From Streptomyces odontomachi (lineage in GTDB: Bacteria > Actinomycetota > Actinomycetes > Streptomycetales > Streptomycetaceae): 64,000 nt of DNA. This document shows, one piece after another, positions 42,454 through 53,479 of the stretch (its first letter is position 1; each line of letters begins with the position of its first letter). The DNA is taken from contig NZ_JAMJWG010000017.1 of the NCBI RefSeq assembly GCF_024435355.1, positions 62,001 through 126,000 of the forward strand, given 5' to 3'. A model generated the notes under the pieces. That model was given only the letters and a program-made list of their open reading frames with translations. It did no database searches and was not told the origin of the DNA. A program made the translations under genes and the position numbers.

Positions 42454-43215
42454 ATGTCGCCCTACGACCCGTCGGCTTTTCCGCCCTTCGCTGTCACTGT
42501 CGATCTGGTCGTGCTGACCGTACGGCGCCACGCGCTCTGCGCGCTCGCGGTGCGGCGCGGTGAGCCGCCGTTCCAGGGGCGTTGGGCGCTTCCCGGGGGT
42601 TTCGTACGGGCCGACGAGGATCTGACCGGTGCGGCTGCGCGGGAACTCGCCGAGGAGACGGGGCTCCGCGTGCACGACCCCGAGGTGCCGGTGCAGGACC
42701 ACGGTGCACACCTGGAGCAGCTCGCCAGCTATGGCGACCCCAAGCGGGACCCGAGGATGCGGGTGGTCAGCGTGGCACACCTCGCCCTCGCGCCCGACCT
42801 GCCCGCGCCCCGTGCGGGCGGCGACGCCCGCGGTGCCCGCTGGGCGCCCGTGGAGACGCTGCTGGCGCCGGGCGGCGGCGGACGCGAGGACGAGCAGGCG
42901 GTACCGCTCGCCTTCGATCACGCGCAGATCCTCGCCGACGGGGTCGAGCGGGCCCGCTCGAAGATCGAGTACTCCTCGCTTGCCACGGCCTTCTGCCCAC
43001 CGGAGTTCACGGTCGGCGAGCTACGCCGGGTGTACGAGGCCGTGTGGGGGGTCGCCCTCGACCCGCGCAACTTCCACCGGAAGGTGACGGGGACCCCGGG
43101 CTTCCTCGTCCCGACAGGCGGTACCACCACGCGTCAGGGTGGCCGCCCGGCCCAGCTCTTCACGGCGGGCGGCGCCACCCTGCTCAACCCTCCGATGCTG
43201 CGTCCCGAGGTCTGA
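42454..43215 (+). CDS. Nudix hydrolase with C-terminal winged-helix (NrtR-like regulator)
   Basis: A 253-residue protein. The complete Nudix box (G-x5-E-x7-REUxEExGU) begins at GGFVRADEDLTGAAARELAE near residue 49. The C-terminal 90 residues (KIEYSSLATAFCPPEFTVGE, then RRVYEAVWGVALDPRNFHRK) match the winged-helix of NrtR-type regulators, which sense ADP-ribose or related dinucleotides and repress NAD genes. It could be an enzyme, a regulator or both. Start at ATG 42454; a dyad precedes it. Confidence 0.82.
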   Translation: MSPYDPSAFPPFAVTVDLVVLTVRRHALCALAVRRGEPPFQGRWALPGGFVRADEDLTGAAARELAEETGLRVHDPEVPVQDHGAHLEQLASYGDPKRDPRMRVVSVAHLALAPDLPAPRAGGDARGARWAPVETLLAPGGGGREDEQAVPLAFDHAQILADGVERARSKIEYSSLATAFCPPEFTVGELRRVYEAVWGVALDPRNFHRKVTGTPGFLVPTGGTTTRQGGRPAQLFTAGGATLLNPPMLRPEV

Positions 43216-43269
43216 GCCGGCTCCAGGCACTGCTGACGGTGTGACGACACGGCTCGGCCGAGGTGCTCT

Positions 43270-43337
<68 letters not shown>

Positions 43338-43559
43338 GGTGCCCGGCGCACGGCGTTCGGCACGTGGCACGCCGACCGCGGGTCACCGGGCCCTTCTGTA
43401 GGTGACTCCGCGCCGTGGCGGAACATCGTGTCGCCCGGTATACCCGAAAAATAACTAATATCGCGTTATCTTTCTGCCATGCCCGTGGGGTTCGTCCATC
43501 CGGGTTCCCGTCGGACGTGCCCCGGCCGCCGAGCGGTCGCACCGCCCACGAGGGAAGCG

Positions 43560-45782
43560 ATGATCCAGGCCATCGGACTGACCAGCAATCCCCGCAAGGA
43601 ACTCCTGATCGGGACCCGCCGCGAGGAGTGCCTGCACCGCAGCGCGCGCGGACAGGAGCCGCCGCGACAGCAGAACAGGCACGACCCTCAGGAGGACCGG
43701 CCGGAGGAGCCGAAACGACGGCGCGCGTCGTGGCCGGCGTATCTGCGTGGGGTGTCGGCTCATCCGCGCCGGCCGCGCAAGCCGCTCCTGGACGATGTGT
43801 CGCTGGAGGCACGCCCGGGGGAGGTCACCGTGTTGCTCGCCCCGCATGCCGTGGGCGGGACGGCGTTGCGGCTGATGCTGGAGCTGGAGCCGGGTCGGGG
43901 GCTCACCCTTTTCCGGGGGCGACCTCTCCACCGTATCGCGCACCCTGCGCGTGAAGTGGGCGTCCTGCTGGGCGATGTGCCGGGCCACCCGGGGCGTACG
44001 GTGCGGGGCCACCTGCGGATGTTGTGCGCGGCAGCGGGCCTGCCCTCGGTCCGGGCCGACGAGGTGCTGGAGGACATGGGTCTGGTCAGCCTGCGCGGTG
44101 AGGTGTTGGGCAGCCTTTCGCGGGGCCTGGACCGGCGGTTCGGCATGGCCTGCGCGCTGCTGACCGACCCGCACACCCTCGTCCTCGACGCCCCGACCGG
44201 GGAGCTGGCTCCCCACGAGGCCCGCTGGCTGCACGGCCTGCTGGGCGAGCACGCGAGGAACGGCGGGGCCGTGCTGTTCACCACCGCGGACCCCAAGGAG
44301 GCCGCGCACGCCGCCGACCACGTGATCACGCTGGAGGGCGGCAAGGTCGTCGCCGACCAGCGCGCCGCCGAGTTCGCCCGCACCAGGCTTCGGCCCAGAG
44401 TCGCCGTCCGCAGTCCGCACGCGGCCCGTCTCGGTGTTCTCCTGACGAAGGAAGCCAGAGCCGCCCACCGCCCCATCGAAGTGGTTCAGGAAGACGGCAA
44501 CCGCCTTTCGGTATACGGCAGCAATTGCGCGTGCATCGGCGAGACGGCGTTCCGGCACGGCATTCTCATCCACCGACTGGCCGATGAAATCGGCGACATG
44601 GGCACGGCGACCCGGCGACCGACAGCCACACTGCGCGCCCCCGGCGACTCTCCGAACAGCAAGGACGCGGCGGCGCCCGGGCCGATTCGCGGCGCCCGGC
44701 ACCACGCGCCGACGGTATCCCCCGTACCGGCCTCCACCCACACGTCCGTTACTACGCAGCTCACCGCGCCCAAGGAATTTGCCCCAGCCGCTGAATTCGC
44801 CGCACCCACGGACCGGGCACCATCCGCTGAACATGCCACGGTCGCCGCATCCCTCGCCGCACCGCTGCGCGACCTGCCGCCGCGCACGTCCGCACTCGCG
44901 GGACGCGGCCCCGAACCGGCAGCTGCCGTACCGCCCCCGGTGGGGGGACGGGATGACGCTCCATCCAGGGCGTGCGCGGCGTCCCTGCCGCCGCCGATCG
45001 TCGTGTGGCCGGCCCGTGGACCACTGCGTCCGTTGCGTTACGAGGTGCGCCGGGTCGCCGGAGTCACGAGCGGCTATGTCATCGCCACGGGCGTCGTGGT
45101 CACGTCCGCCGTCCTGTGCGTGCTGCTCGCCAGAGTGGGGCGTACCCCGCAGCCGTACGTGCTCGCGGCCTGGCCTCGGGAGCTTCCGTTGCCGCCCGCC
45201 GCGCTCGGTGCGGGCCTTCTGGGGGCGCTCGCCTTCGGTGAGGAGTACCGGTATCCCGCTCTGGCCGCCGACCGCGGCACGGTGCCCCGGCGACTCGGTC
45301 TGCTGGGCGCCAAACTGCTCGTCGCCGGCGGGACGGCGCTCCTCTTGGCCGGCGCGACGATCGGCGGTGACGTGGGAGTGCTGCACCTCGTCCACGGAGC
45401 ACGGAGCGCCGTGGCATCCGTCGACTGGGTCGGGGCGGCGACGAGTTGGTTCTGCCTGGTGGTGGGGTGCGCCTGGGCGGGGGTGCTGGCGGCGGGCCTG
45501 TTCCGTTCCACCAGTGCGGGACTTGCCGCGGTGCTCTCCGTGCCGCTCGTCGTCATGCCCGTGGTGCGCTGGGCCCTCGCGGAGCCGACGGTGCGGGCGA
45601 GTGCGGGAATTCCCGGGCAGCTCGGCGGGATTGCGGTGGGGCGTGAGCCGGTCGGTACGGGCCCCTGGGCGAGCGCCGTTGCCCGAATGGTCGGTCAACC
45701 GGTCGGAAGTGCACTGGTGTTGTCACTGATCATTCTGTTCTGTGCATTTCTGCTCACGAGGTTTCGTGGTCGGGCTCGTTAG
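43560..45782 (+). CDS. ABC-type pseudo-ATPase fused to a membrane domain
   Basis: A 740-residue protein. Residues 65-290 follow an ABC ATPase closely, including signature LGSLSRGLDRRFGMACALL, but the Walker A reads APHAVGGTA (Lys and key Gly lost), Walker B ends LVLDAPT (catalytic Glu to Ala) and the H-loop reads FTTADPKEA (His to Ala). Such a domain should not hydrolyse ATP. A Pro/Ala-rich linker (about 370-480) joins it to six likely membrane helices (about 500-735). It sits between the Nudix regulator and whiH, a place where S. coelicolor, as I recall, has an ABC transporter gene. ATG at 43560 follows GAGGGAAG. Confidence 0.82.
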   Translation: MIQAIGLTSNPRKELLIGTRREECLHRSARGQEPPRQQNRHDPQEDRPEEPKRRRASWPAYLRGVSAHPRRPRKPLLDDVSLEARPGEVTVLLAPHAVGGTALRLMLELEPGRGLTLFRGRPLHRIAHPAREVGVLLGDVPGHPGRTVRGHLRMLCAAAGLPSVRADEVLEDMGLVSLRGEVLGSLSRGLDRRFGMACALLTDPHTLVLDAPTGELAPHEARWLHGLLGEHARNGGAVLFTTADPKEAAHAADHVITLEGGKVVADQRAAEFARTRLRPRVAVRSPHAARLGVLLTKEARAAHRPIEVVQEDGNRLSVYGSNCACIGETAFRHGILIHRLADEIGDMGTATRRPTATLRAPGDSPNSKDAAAPGPIRGARHHAPTVSPVPASTHTSVTTQLTAPKEFAPAAEFAAPTDRAPSAEHATVAASLAAPLRDLPPRTSALAGRGPEPAAAVPPPVGGRDDAPSRACAASLPPPIVVWPARGPLRPLRYEVRRVAGVTSGYVIATGVVVTSAVLCVLLARVGRTPQPYVLAAWPRELPLPPAALGAGLLGALAFGEEYRYPALAADRGTVPRRLGLLGAKLLVAGGTALLLAGATIGGDVGVLHLVHGARSAVASVDWVGAATSWFCLVVGCAWAGVLAAGLFRSTSAGLAAVLSVPLVVMPVVRWALAEPTVRASAGIPGQLGGIAVGREPVGTGPWASAVARMVGQPVGSALVLSLIILFCAFLLTRFRGRAR

Positions 45783-45837
45783 TACCCCTTCTCTTCCGAT
45801 TTCCTCCGGATTGATGGCATGAATGTCCGTAACTCCC

Positions 45838-45864
45838 TCAATAATGCAGGTATCTTTCCGATAA
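45838..45864 (+). promoter_or_regulatory. Sigma-WhiG-type promoter for whiH
   Basis: TCAA (45838-45841), 15 bases, TCCGATAA (45857-45864). The sigma-WhiG consensus is TAAA-N15-GCCGATAA, and whiH is known to depend on sigma-WhiG in S. coelicolor. The predicted leader to the GTG start is about 87 bases. Confidence 0.75.
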
Positions 45865-45956
45865 GGCGTCAATTGGCGTGGGGTGAGCGATCACCCTTTC
45901 GTGTGCTTTTCACCAAAGACCTCAAGGCAGTTCGGAGGGACGCCGACAAAGGATCC

Positions 45957-46847
45957 GTGAGTACCCTTGCGCACACCATGATGACCACCGCCCGCTCCTC
46001 GGACTCCGGCTTCGTCGGACCGGGCGAACTCGACAGCTATCCCTATGCGGAGTCCCCCGGCGCCGACCGTGTCAGCGGCGCGTCGGCCTGGGAGGGCACG
46101 GAGCAGGACCTCGGCCGCGTCGGGCGCCGTGCCGCCGGAAACCGCGGCCGCGGTCTGCACGGCCAACTCGTGCAGCAGCTCGGCCAGATGATCGTCTCCG
46201 GCGACCTGGGCGCCGACCGCCCGCTCGTCCCCGAGGAGATCGGTCACCGTTTCGAGGTCTCCCGCACCGTCGTCCGTGAGTCGCTGCGCGTCCTCGAAGC
46301 CAAGGGCCTGGTCAGCGCCCGCCCGAACGTAGGCACCCGAGTGCGTCCGGTGAGCGACTGGAACCTCCTGGACCCCGACATCATCGAATGGCGCGCCTTC
46401 GGACCGCAGCGGGACGACCAGCGGCGGGAGCTGAGCGAGCTGCGCTGGACCATCGAGCCTCTCGCCGCCCGGCTCGCCGCCGGGCACGGCAGGGAAGACG
46501 TCCAGCAGCGGCTTCTCGACATGGTCGAGATCATGGGCCATGCCCTCGGACAGGCCGACACCCTCACCTTCTCCCGCGCCGACGCCGAGTTCCACGCCCT
46601 GCTGATCCAGGTCGCCGGCAATCGCATGCTGGAGCACCTGTCCGGCATCGTCTCCGCCGCGTTGCAGGTCTCCGGAGGGCCCGTCACCGGTTGTGACCGC
46701 CCCACCGAGGCAGCGCTCGGCCTGCACGCCCGGATCACCGAAGCGCTCGCCGCAAACGACGGCACGGCCGCCGAGACCGCCATGCGCCAACTGCTGACCG
46801 TCCACCCGGAGGTGGAGCGGGTGGTCCCGGCGCCACGCGAGCACTGA
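45957..46847 (+). CDS. whiH: GntR-family sporulation regulator WhiH
   Basis: A 296-residue GntR/FadR-type transcription factor. The winged helix is near residues 63-125 (RGLHGQLVQQLGQMIVSGDL, EEIGHRFEVSRTVVRESLRV, LVSARPNVGTRVRP), followed by an FCD-type all-helical effector domain (LSELRWTIEPLAARLAAGHG onward) with the metal-binding D/H pattern. WhiH is needed for sporulation septation in aerial hyphae and autoregulates. Assignment rests on close resemblance to recalled S. coelicolor WhiH and on its position directly upstream of hrdB. GTG at 45957 follows AAAGGA; ATG at 45978 is possible. Confidence 0.9.
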   Translation: MSTLAHTMMTTARSSDSGFVGPGELDSYPYAESPGADRVSGASAWEGTEQDLGRVGRRAAGNRGRGLHGQLVQQLGQMIVSGDLGADRPLVPEEIGHRFEVSRTVVRESLRVLEAKGLVSARPNVGTRVRPVSDWNLLDPDIIEWRAFGPQRDDQRRELSELRWTIEPLAARLAAGHGREDVQQRLLDMVEIMGHALGQADTLTFSRADAEFHALLIQVAGNRMLEHLSGIVSAALQVSGGPVTGCDRPTEAALGLHARITEALAANDGTAAETAMRQLLTVHPEVERVVPAPREH

Positions 46848-47754
46848 GGACAGCGCGATGCCGCCGCAGGGGCACGGGCCGCCACGCCCCGACTCCTGCG
46901 CCGTTCGGCGCGGCCCCACACCCGCCGTGCCCGCCCGTCACCCCGGCGCGGCACGCGCACGCCGGACCTGTGCCGGATCACACCCGGGACCGGCACAGGT
47001 CCAGTGGCCGATCGACGGCGCCGGCGCCGCCGGCGCCGCCGGCATCACGGGGCCGCGCACCGCGCCGCCACAGCTGCACAGCCCGCCGCGACAGCTCGAA
47101 GACACCCCACCGAGCCCCTCACCGAGCTCAGGCGGCACCCCACCCGGACCCGGCGGCACTCGCTGAGTCCCTGGCGGCACCCCCTCACCTCAACCGGAGC
47201 CCCCGAGCCCCGCCGGCGCCCACCCAACCGACCGGCGCCACCGAGCCCCGCCGGACCCACCCGGCCCCCGGCGCCCACCGAGCCCCCCGGCACCACCGAG
47301 CCCCCGGCGCCCACCAAACTCGCCGGCACCACCGAGCCCCGGCACCGACAAGGTCCGCTGGTACCGGGCCCTCCCGGTACCCATCCAGGCTCACGCTCGC
47401 CTGCCGACCCGCCCGACCCCAGGGGACCGTCTCCATCCGCGCGTCAGGCCTCCCGCCACACCCGGAGACAAGCCGCTGGCAAGCCACCCGGAGACAACGG
47501 GAAGGGCATTTATACGCATATGGGCGTTACGCGGTGTGACTCGGGCCACGTGAATTGGGCGTAACGCTCCTCGGGACTCTGCGATGACCTAAGAGGTGAC
47601 AGTCGAGGAGGGAATACAGCCGCCGTTGACGGCGCTGTCCATCTCCCCGGCCCCCGCCCACGCCGTCGGCTCATCCCCAGGTCGGCGGTCGTCGGCTCCA
47701 GTCCTACTCAGGACAGGCGCCGGAAGCCGTTTCCAACGTTCCGAGAGGTTGTTC
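46848..47754. other. hrdB upstream region with GC-rich repeat tract
   Basis: About 900 bases with no credible gene. From about 47095 to 47350 the DNA is an irregular array of roughly 18-base units like CCGGCGCCCACCGAGCCC; frames through it are only Pro/Ala/Arg or Gly-rich. An AT-rich island (TTATACGCATATG near 47511-47523) and a spaced dyad (GCGTTACGC 47524-47532, GCGTAACGC 47559-47567) follow, so the hrdB promoter(s) are probably at 47480-47600. Confidence 0.6.
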
Positions 47755-49314
<1,560 letters not shown>

Positions 49315-49392
49315 GCGCGCCTCGCGCGCACTGCGGCACGCCACACCGCGGCGCCGCAACCGCCGGAAGACGGCACCGTCCGCCACGGCACA

Positions 49393-49431
49393 CCACGGGC
49401 CCGGCATCCCTCCAGGGAGCCGGGCCCGTGG
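49393..49431 (+). terminator. hrdB terminator
   Basis: CCACGGGCCCGGC (49393-49405) and GCCGGGCCCGTGG (49419-49431) form a perfect 13-bp stem with a 13-base loop, 79 bases after the hrdB stop. Confidence 0.85.
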
Positions 49432-49509
49432 CGTGGGCACGGATGCGCCCTTTCCTGCGTCGGGTGACTCTGGGTGTGCTGATCCGCCGCCCGGAGTGAG
49501 GAGCACCCC

Positions 49510-50343
49510 ATGCGTCGACGTACCCTCGGCACGCTGACCGCCACACTGGCCCTGGGAACGGGAACGGCGTTCGCGGCGCCGGCCCACACCGCCTCCGCGA
49601 TGGCCGGCAGCAAGGTGATAGGCGGCCATCCGGTCGACGTCGCCGACGCGCCGTGGATGGTGGCGCTGGCCAGCCGTGACCGGTTCGGGGGAACCCGATC
49701 CGGACAGTTCTGCGGCGGCGCACTGGTCGGCCGATCGACCGTCCTGACGGCCGCGCACTGCCTCAGTCCGGAAACCCTCGGGGTCGCGCCCGCCCAGGTG
49801 CACGACCTGAAGGTCATCGTGGGCCGCCAGGACCTGAGCAGCGACCAGGGCCAGGAGATCCCGGTACGAGCCATCTCCGTGGACCCGTACTACGACCGCC
49901 GCACGAACAGCGGCGACATCGCCGCCCTCACGCTCTCACGGCCGCTTCCCCGTGGTTCCGTGCTCCCCACGGCCCCGGACGGCGACACGGCTTACCAGGC
50001 GGGCACCACGGCCACCGTGTACGGCTGGGGGGACACCACCGGCGCCGGAGACTACGGAGCGAGCCTGCGGGCGGCAGACGTCCGGGTGCTGACCGATGCA
50101 GCGTGCAAACGCGCCTACCCGGGCAGCGCCGAGGGCACCTACCTGCCCGGCGCCATGGTGTGCGCCGGGGCCTCACAGGGCGGCCGGGACGCCTGCCAGG
50201 GGGACAGTGGGGGGCCTCTCGTCGCCCGGGGGCGACTGATAGGGCTGGTGTCCTGGGGCAGCGGCTGCGGACGCGCCGAACGGCCCGGGGTCTACACGCG
50301 GATCGCAGGGGTGCTGCGCGGCAGCCCGACAGCGGGGCAGTGA
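49510..50343 (+). CDS. Secreted trypsin-like serine protease
   Basis: A 277-residue S1 protease. A signal peptide covers about residues 1-23 (cleavage near AFA-AP); the propeptide ends before VIGGHPVDVADAPWMVAL, the mature N-terminus. The catalytic triad is complete: His in TAAHCLS, Asp in SGDIAALTL, Ser in CQGDSGGPLVA, with the S1-pocket Asp six residues before Ser, so it should cut after Arg/Lys. Streptomyces trypsins are tied to aerial growth. AGGAG precedes the ATG. A hairpin terminator follows. Confidence 0.95.
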   Translation: MRRRTLGTLTATLALGTGTAFAAPAHTASAMAGSKVIGGHPVDVADAPWMVALASRDRFGGTRSGQFCGGALVGRSTVLTAAHCLSPETLGVAPAQVHDLKVIVGRQDLSSDQGQEIPVRAISVDPYYDRRTNSGDIAALTLSRPLPRGSVLPTAPDGDTAYQAGTTATVYGWGDTTGAGDYGASLRAADVRVLTDAACKRAYPGSAEGTYLPGAMVCAGASQGGRDACQGDSGGPLVARGRLIGLVSWGSGCGRAERPGVYTRIAGVLRGSPTAGQ

Positions 50344-50526
50344 TCCGGCGCACGGGTCGACCTGCCAGCTTCAGCACGTGACACCCGACAGGTCCGGGCG
50401 GACCGCAAGCCCCGCCCTGCTGTGGGTGCACAAAAATTCGATACCTCCGTCGCGGGAGGCTGCCCCTGTACGCCGACGCCGCTGTGTCGATGTACGCCGA
50501 GGGCTGAATCGACCGCGGCATGCGAG

Positions 50527-50563
50527 CGGGCGGTCGCCTCCGCGAGGGAGGGGCGACCGCCCG
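50527..50563. terminator. Bidirectional hairpin between protease and DUF7455 gene
   Basis: CGGGCGGTCGCC (50527-50538) pairs perfectly with GGCGACCGCCCG (50552-50563). It lies between convergent genes and can serve both. Confidence 0.82.
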
Positions 50564-50614
50564 TTCACCGGCCTGCTGCCGGGATGCTCGTCGTGGTCGA
50601 TGAGGGGGGTTGCG

Positions 50615-50845
50615 TCAGCGCTCGTCTTCGGAGGCTGACGTCGGAGCGGAGTTCAACCGCTCCGTCTCGTCCTGTATCTCAGCGGCGATCTTCTTGAGTT
50701 CCGGCTCGAACTTGCGGCCGTGGTGGGCGCAGAAGAGCAGTTCACCGCCGCTGGGCAGGACAACGCGCAGGTAGGCCTGTGCGCCGCAGCGGTCGCAGCG
50801 ATCGGCGGCCGTCAGCGGGCTCGCGGGGGTCAGAACAGTAGTCAC
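50615..50845 (-). CDS. DUF7455 small zinc-ribbon-like protein
   Basis: A 76-residue protein conserved between hrdB and parE in streptomycetes. CDRCGAQAYLRVVLPSGGEL near residue 17 and LLFCAHHGRKFEPELKKI give C-x2-C and C-x-H-H, a likely single zinc site, followed by an acidic helix. Function unknown; the size and position next to the sigma factor gene make a regulatory role conceivable. GTG start at 50845 after an AAGAGGCG site. Confidence 0.85.
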   Translation of the reverse strand: MTTVLTPASPLTAADRCDRCGAQAYLRVVLPSGGELLFCAHHGRKFEPELKKIAAEIQDETERLNSAPTSASEDER

Positions 50846-51303
50846 GTCGCCTCTTCTCTAGCTCGACGAGCTGTCGTACCAGGGACAACATCCAACCAGC
50901 CACGAAACGTTCCCGCTCGTGGCAATTCCCTCGAAGAATTCTTCTTCTTCGAAGATCCTTCCGGGACGGCTGTCTGCTGCCGGTTGGCGGCGAATGTGCC
51001 GTATTGCGTGTCTTCGTGTCTTACGGGTTTCGCGCTCGCTGTCAGGTCATTCCCTCCCGGCCGGCTTGCCGGTGTTCAGGAGGTCGTGCCCGGAGCCTAA
51101 ATGGTTCATGCCTGGAAGGGAACGTGATGTACACGTCAGCACCTCCCGATGTCGAACAGGTATGCGAGTCTTGGGATACTGTGTTTGCGGGCGAGGGTGG
51201 CGTTACAACGGCTCTACCAGGCCTCGGTACCCTCTCATCGGTGACACAAGACGGGTCCCCTGCCGATCAGGTGCCCATCGGAATTAAGCGAGGAGCGAAC
51301 CGC
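50846..51303. other. Intergenic region upstream of parE
   Basis: 458 bases between divergent DUF7455 and parE genes, with lower GC than the surroundings in places. It contains a dyad TCGAAGAA (50931-50938) / TTCTTCGA (50945-50952) and should hold both promoters. The parE-frame continues open upstream but carries no gyrase-family residues. Confidence 0.5.
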
Positions 51304-53439
51304 GTGACCGCCGAGACGTCCGTGCCGTCCACCGCGCTGCTGACCGGAGCAGGCGGCATCGTGGACAGGGACAGTTCCAACTACACCGCGCGGCACCTGC
51401 TCGTCCTCGAGGGGCTCGAAGCCGTCCGCAAGCGACCCGGCATGTACATCGGGTCCACGGACAGTCGCGGACTGATGCACTGCCTGTGGGAGATCATCGA
51501 CAACTCCGTCGACGAGGCCCTGGGCGGTCACTGCGACCACATCGAGGTCATCCTTCACGAGGACGGCTCCGTGGAGGTCCGTGACAACGGCCGAGGCATC
51601 CCCGTCGACGTCGAACCCAAGACGGGCCTGTCCGGTGTCGAGGTCGTCATGACCAAACTGCACGCGGGCGGCAAGTTCGGCGGCGGCGCCTACGCCGCCT
51701 CCGGCGGTCTGCACGGCGTCGGCGCCTCGGTGGTGAACGCCCTGTCCGCACGTCTCGACGTGGAGGTGGACCTCGGCGGCCGCACCCATGCCATCAGCTT
51801 CCGGCGCGGCGTGCCCGGTGCCTTCGCCGGGACGGGCCCCGACGCGGCGTTCGACGCGCAGAGCGGCATGCGCAAGACCAAGAAGATCCCCAAGGGCCGC
51901 TCCGGCACCCGGGTGCGCTACTGGGCCGACCGGCAGATCTTCCTCAAGGACGCCCGGCTCTCCCTGGACAACCTCTACCAGCGGGCCCGCCAGACGGCCT
52001 TCCTGGTGCCCGGGCTCACCATCGTCGTACGGGACGAGTTCGGCCTCGGGGACAACGGCGCCAAGGGGGAGGAGTCCTTCCGCTTTGACGGCGGCATCAG
52101 CGAGTTCTGCGAGTTCCTGGCCACGGACAAGCCGGTGTGCGACGTGCTCAGGCTCCAGGGAGAGGGCACCTTCAAGGAGACGGTTCCGGTCCTGGACGAC
52201 CACGGCCAGATGACGCCCACCGACGTCACCCGCTCACTGGGCGTGGACATCGCACTGCGCTGGGGTACCGGCTACGACACGATCGTCCGGTCGTTCGTCA
52301 ACATCATCGCCACCCCCAAGGGTGGTACCCACGTCTCCGGGTTCGAGCGTTCCGTCACCCGTACGGTGAACGAGGCCTTGCGGTCCCAGAAGCTGCTGCG
52401 TGTCGCCGAGGACGACATCATCAAGGACGACGCCCTGGAGGGCCTGACCGCCGTCGTCACGGTGCGCCTGGCCGAGCCGCAGTTCGAGGGCCAGACCAAG
52501 GAGGTGCTGGGCACCTCGGCGGCCAGCAGGATCGTCGCCAACGTCGTCGCCAAGGAGCTCAAGGCGTTCCTGACGTCCACCAAGCGCGACATGAAGGCAC
52601 AGGCGCGCGCCGTCCTGGACAAGACCGTGGCGGCCGCCCGCACCCGTATCGCGGCCCGGCAGCACAAGGAGGCACAGCGCAGGAAGACCGCGCTGGAGAC
52701 CTCCTCGCTGCCCGCGAAGCTCGCGGACTGCCGCAGCGACGACGTGGAGCGCAGCGAGCTGTTCATCGTCGAAGGCGACTCCGCACTCGGTACCGCCAAG
52801 CTGGCCAGGAACTCCGAGTTCCAGGCGCTGCTGCCGATTCGCGGCAAGATCCTCAACGTCCAGAAGTCGTCCGTCTCGGACATGCTCAAGAACGTCGAGT
52901 GCGGCGCGATCATCCAGGTCATAGGAGCCGGGTCCGGCCGGACCTTCGACATCGACACCGCCCGCTACGGCAAGATCATCCTGCTGGTCGACGCCGATGT
53001 CGACGGCGCGCACATCCGCTGCCTGCTGCTGACCCTCTTCCAGCGCTACATGCGGCCCATGGTCGAGGCGGGCCGGGTCTTCGCCGCCGTGCCGCCCCTG
53101 CATCGCATCGAGCTGGTCCAGCCCAAGAAGGGCCAGGACAAGTACGTGTACACCTACTCGGACCGGGAGCTGCGCGAGACGCTGATGCAGTTCCAGCGGG
53201 ACGGAGTGCGCTACAAGGACTCCATCCAGCGCTACAAGGGCCTGGGGGAGATGGACGCCGACCAGCTGGCCGAGACCACGATGGACCCGCGCCGCCGCAC
53301 CCTGCGCCGGATCAACATCTCCGACCTGGAGGCCTCCGAGCAGGTCTTCGACCTGCTGATGGGCAACGAGGTCGCGCCCCGCAAGGAATTCATCGCCGGC
53401 TCCGCGGCAACCCTGGACCGGTCCCGGATCGACGCCTGA
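51304..53439 (+). CDS. parE: DNA topoisomerase IV subunit B
   Basis: A 711-residue GHKL-type ATPase subunit that works with ParC to unlink replicated chromosomes. ATP site: IDNSVDEALGG near residue 66, VRDNGRGIP near 95, GGLHGVGASVVNALS near 135. The Toprim domain has FIVEGDSALGTAKLARN near 488 and LLVDADVDGAHIRCLLL near 560. Assigned to topoisomerase IV rather than gyrase from its place near hrdB and the matching ParC downstream. GTG at 51304 with GAGGAG upstream. It ends in a classic terminator. Confidence 0.93.
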   Translation: MTAETSVPSTALLTGAGGIVDRDSSNYTARHLLVLEGLEAVRKRPGMYIGSTDSRGLMHCLWEIIDNSVDEALGGHCDHIEVILHEDGSVEVRDNGRGIPVDVEPKTGLSGVEVVMTKLHAGGKFGGGAYAASGGLHGVGASVVNALSARLDVEVDLGGRTHAISFRRGVPGAFAGTGPDAAFDAQSGMRKTKKIPKGRSGTRVRYWADRQIFLKDARLSLDNLYQRARQTAFLVPGLTIVVRDEFGLGDNGAKGEESFRFDGGISEFCEFLATDKPVCDVLRLQGEGTFKETVPVLDDHGQMTPTDVTRSLGVDIALRWGTGYDTIVRSFVNIIATPKGGTHVSGFERSVTRTVNEALRSQKLLRVAEDDIIKDDALEGLTAVVTVRLAEPQFEGQTKEVLGTSAASRIVANVVAKELKAFLTSTKRDMKAQARAVLDKTVAAARTRIAARQHKEAQRRKTALETSSLPAKLADCRSDDVERSELFIVEGDSALGTAKLARNSEFQALLPIRGKILNVQKSSVSDMLKNVECGAIIQVIGAGSGRTFDIDTARYGKIILLVDADVDGAHIRCLLLTLFQRYMRPMVEAGRVFAAVPPLHRIELVQPKKGQDKYVYTYSDRELRETLMQFQRDGVRYKDSIQRYKGLGEMDADQLAETTMDPRRRTLRRINISDLEASEQVFDLLMGNEVAPRKEFIAGSAATLDRSRIDA

Positions 53440-53479
53440 GGAAGCCTGAGCGGGCGCCTGGGAACGTCTGCGAACGCCT

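Noticed and set aside
43455..45698. A 747-codon minus-strand frame
   Set aside because: Antisense to the ABC-like gene; composition is typical of high-GC shadow frames.
46970..47564. Two overlapping proline/arginine-rich frames upstream of hrdB
   Set aside because: Both simply translate a GC-rich repeat tract in different frames; no ribosome site or homologue-like features.
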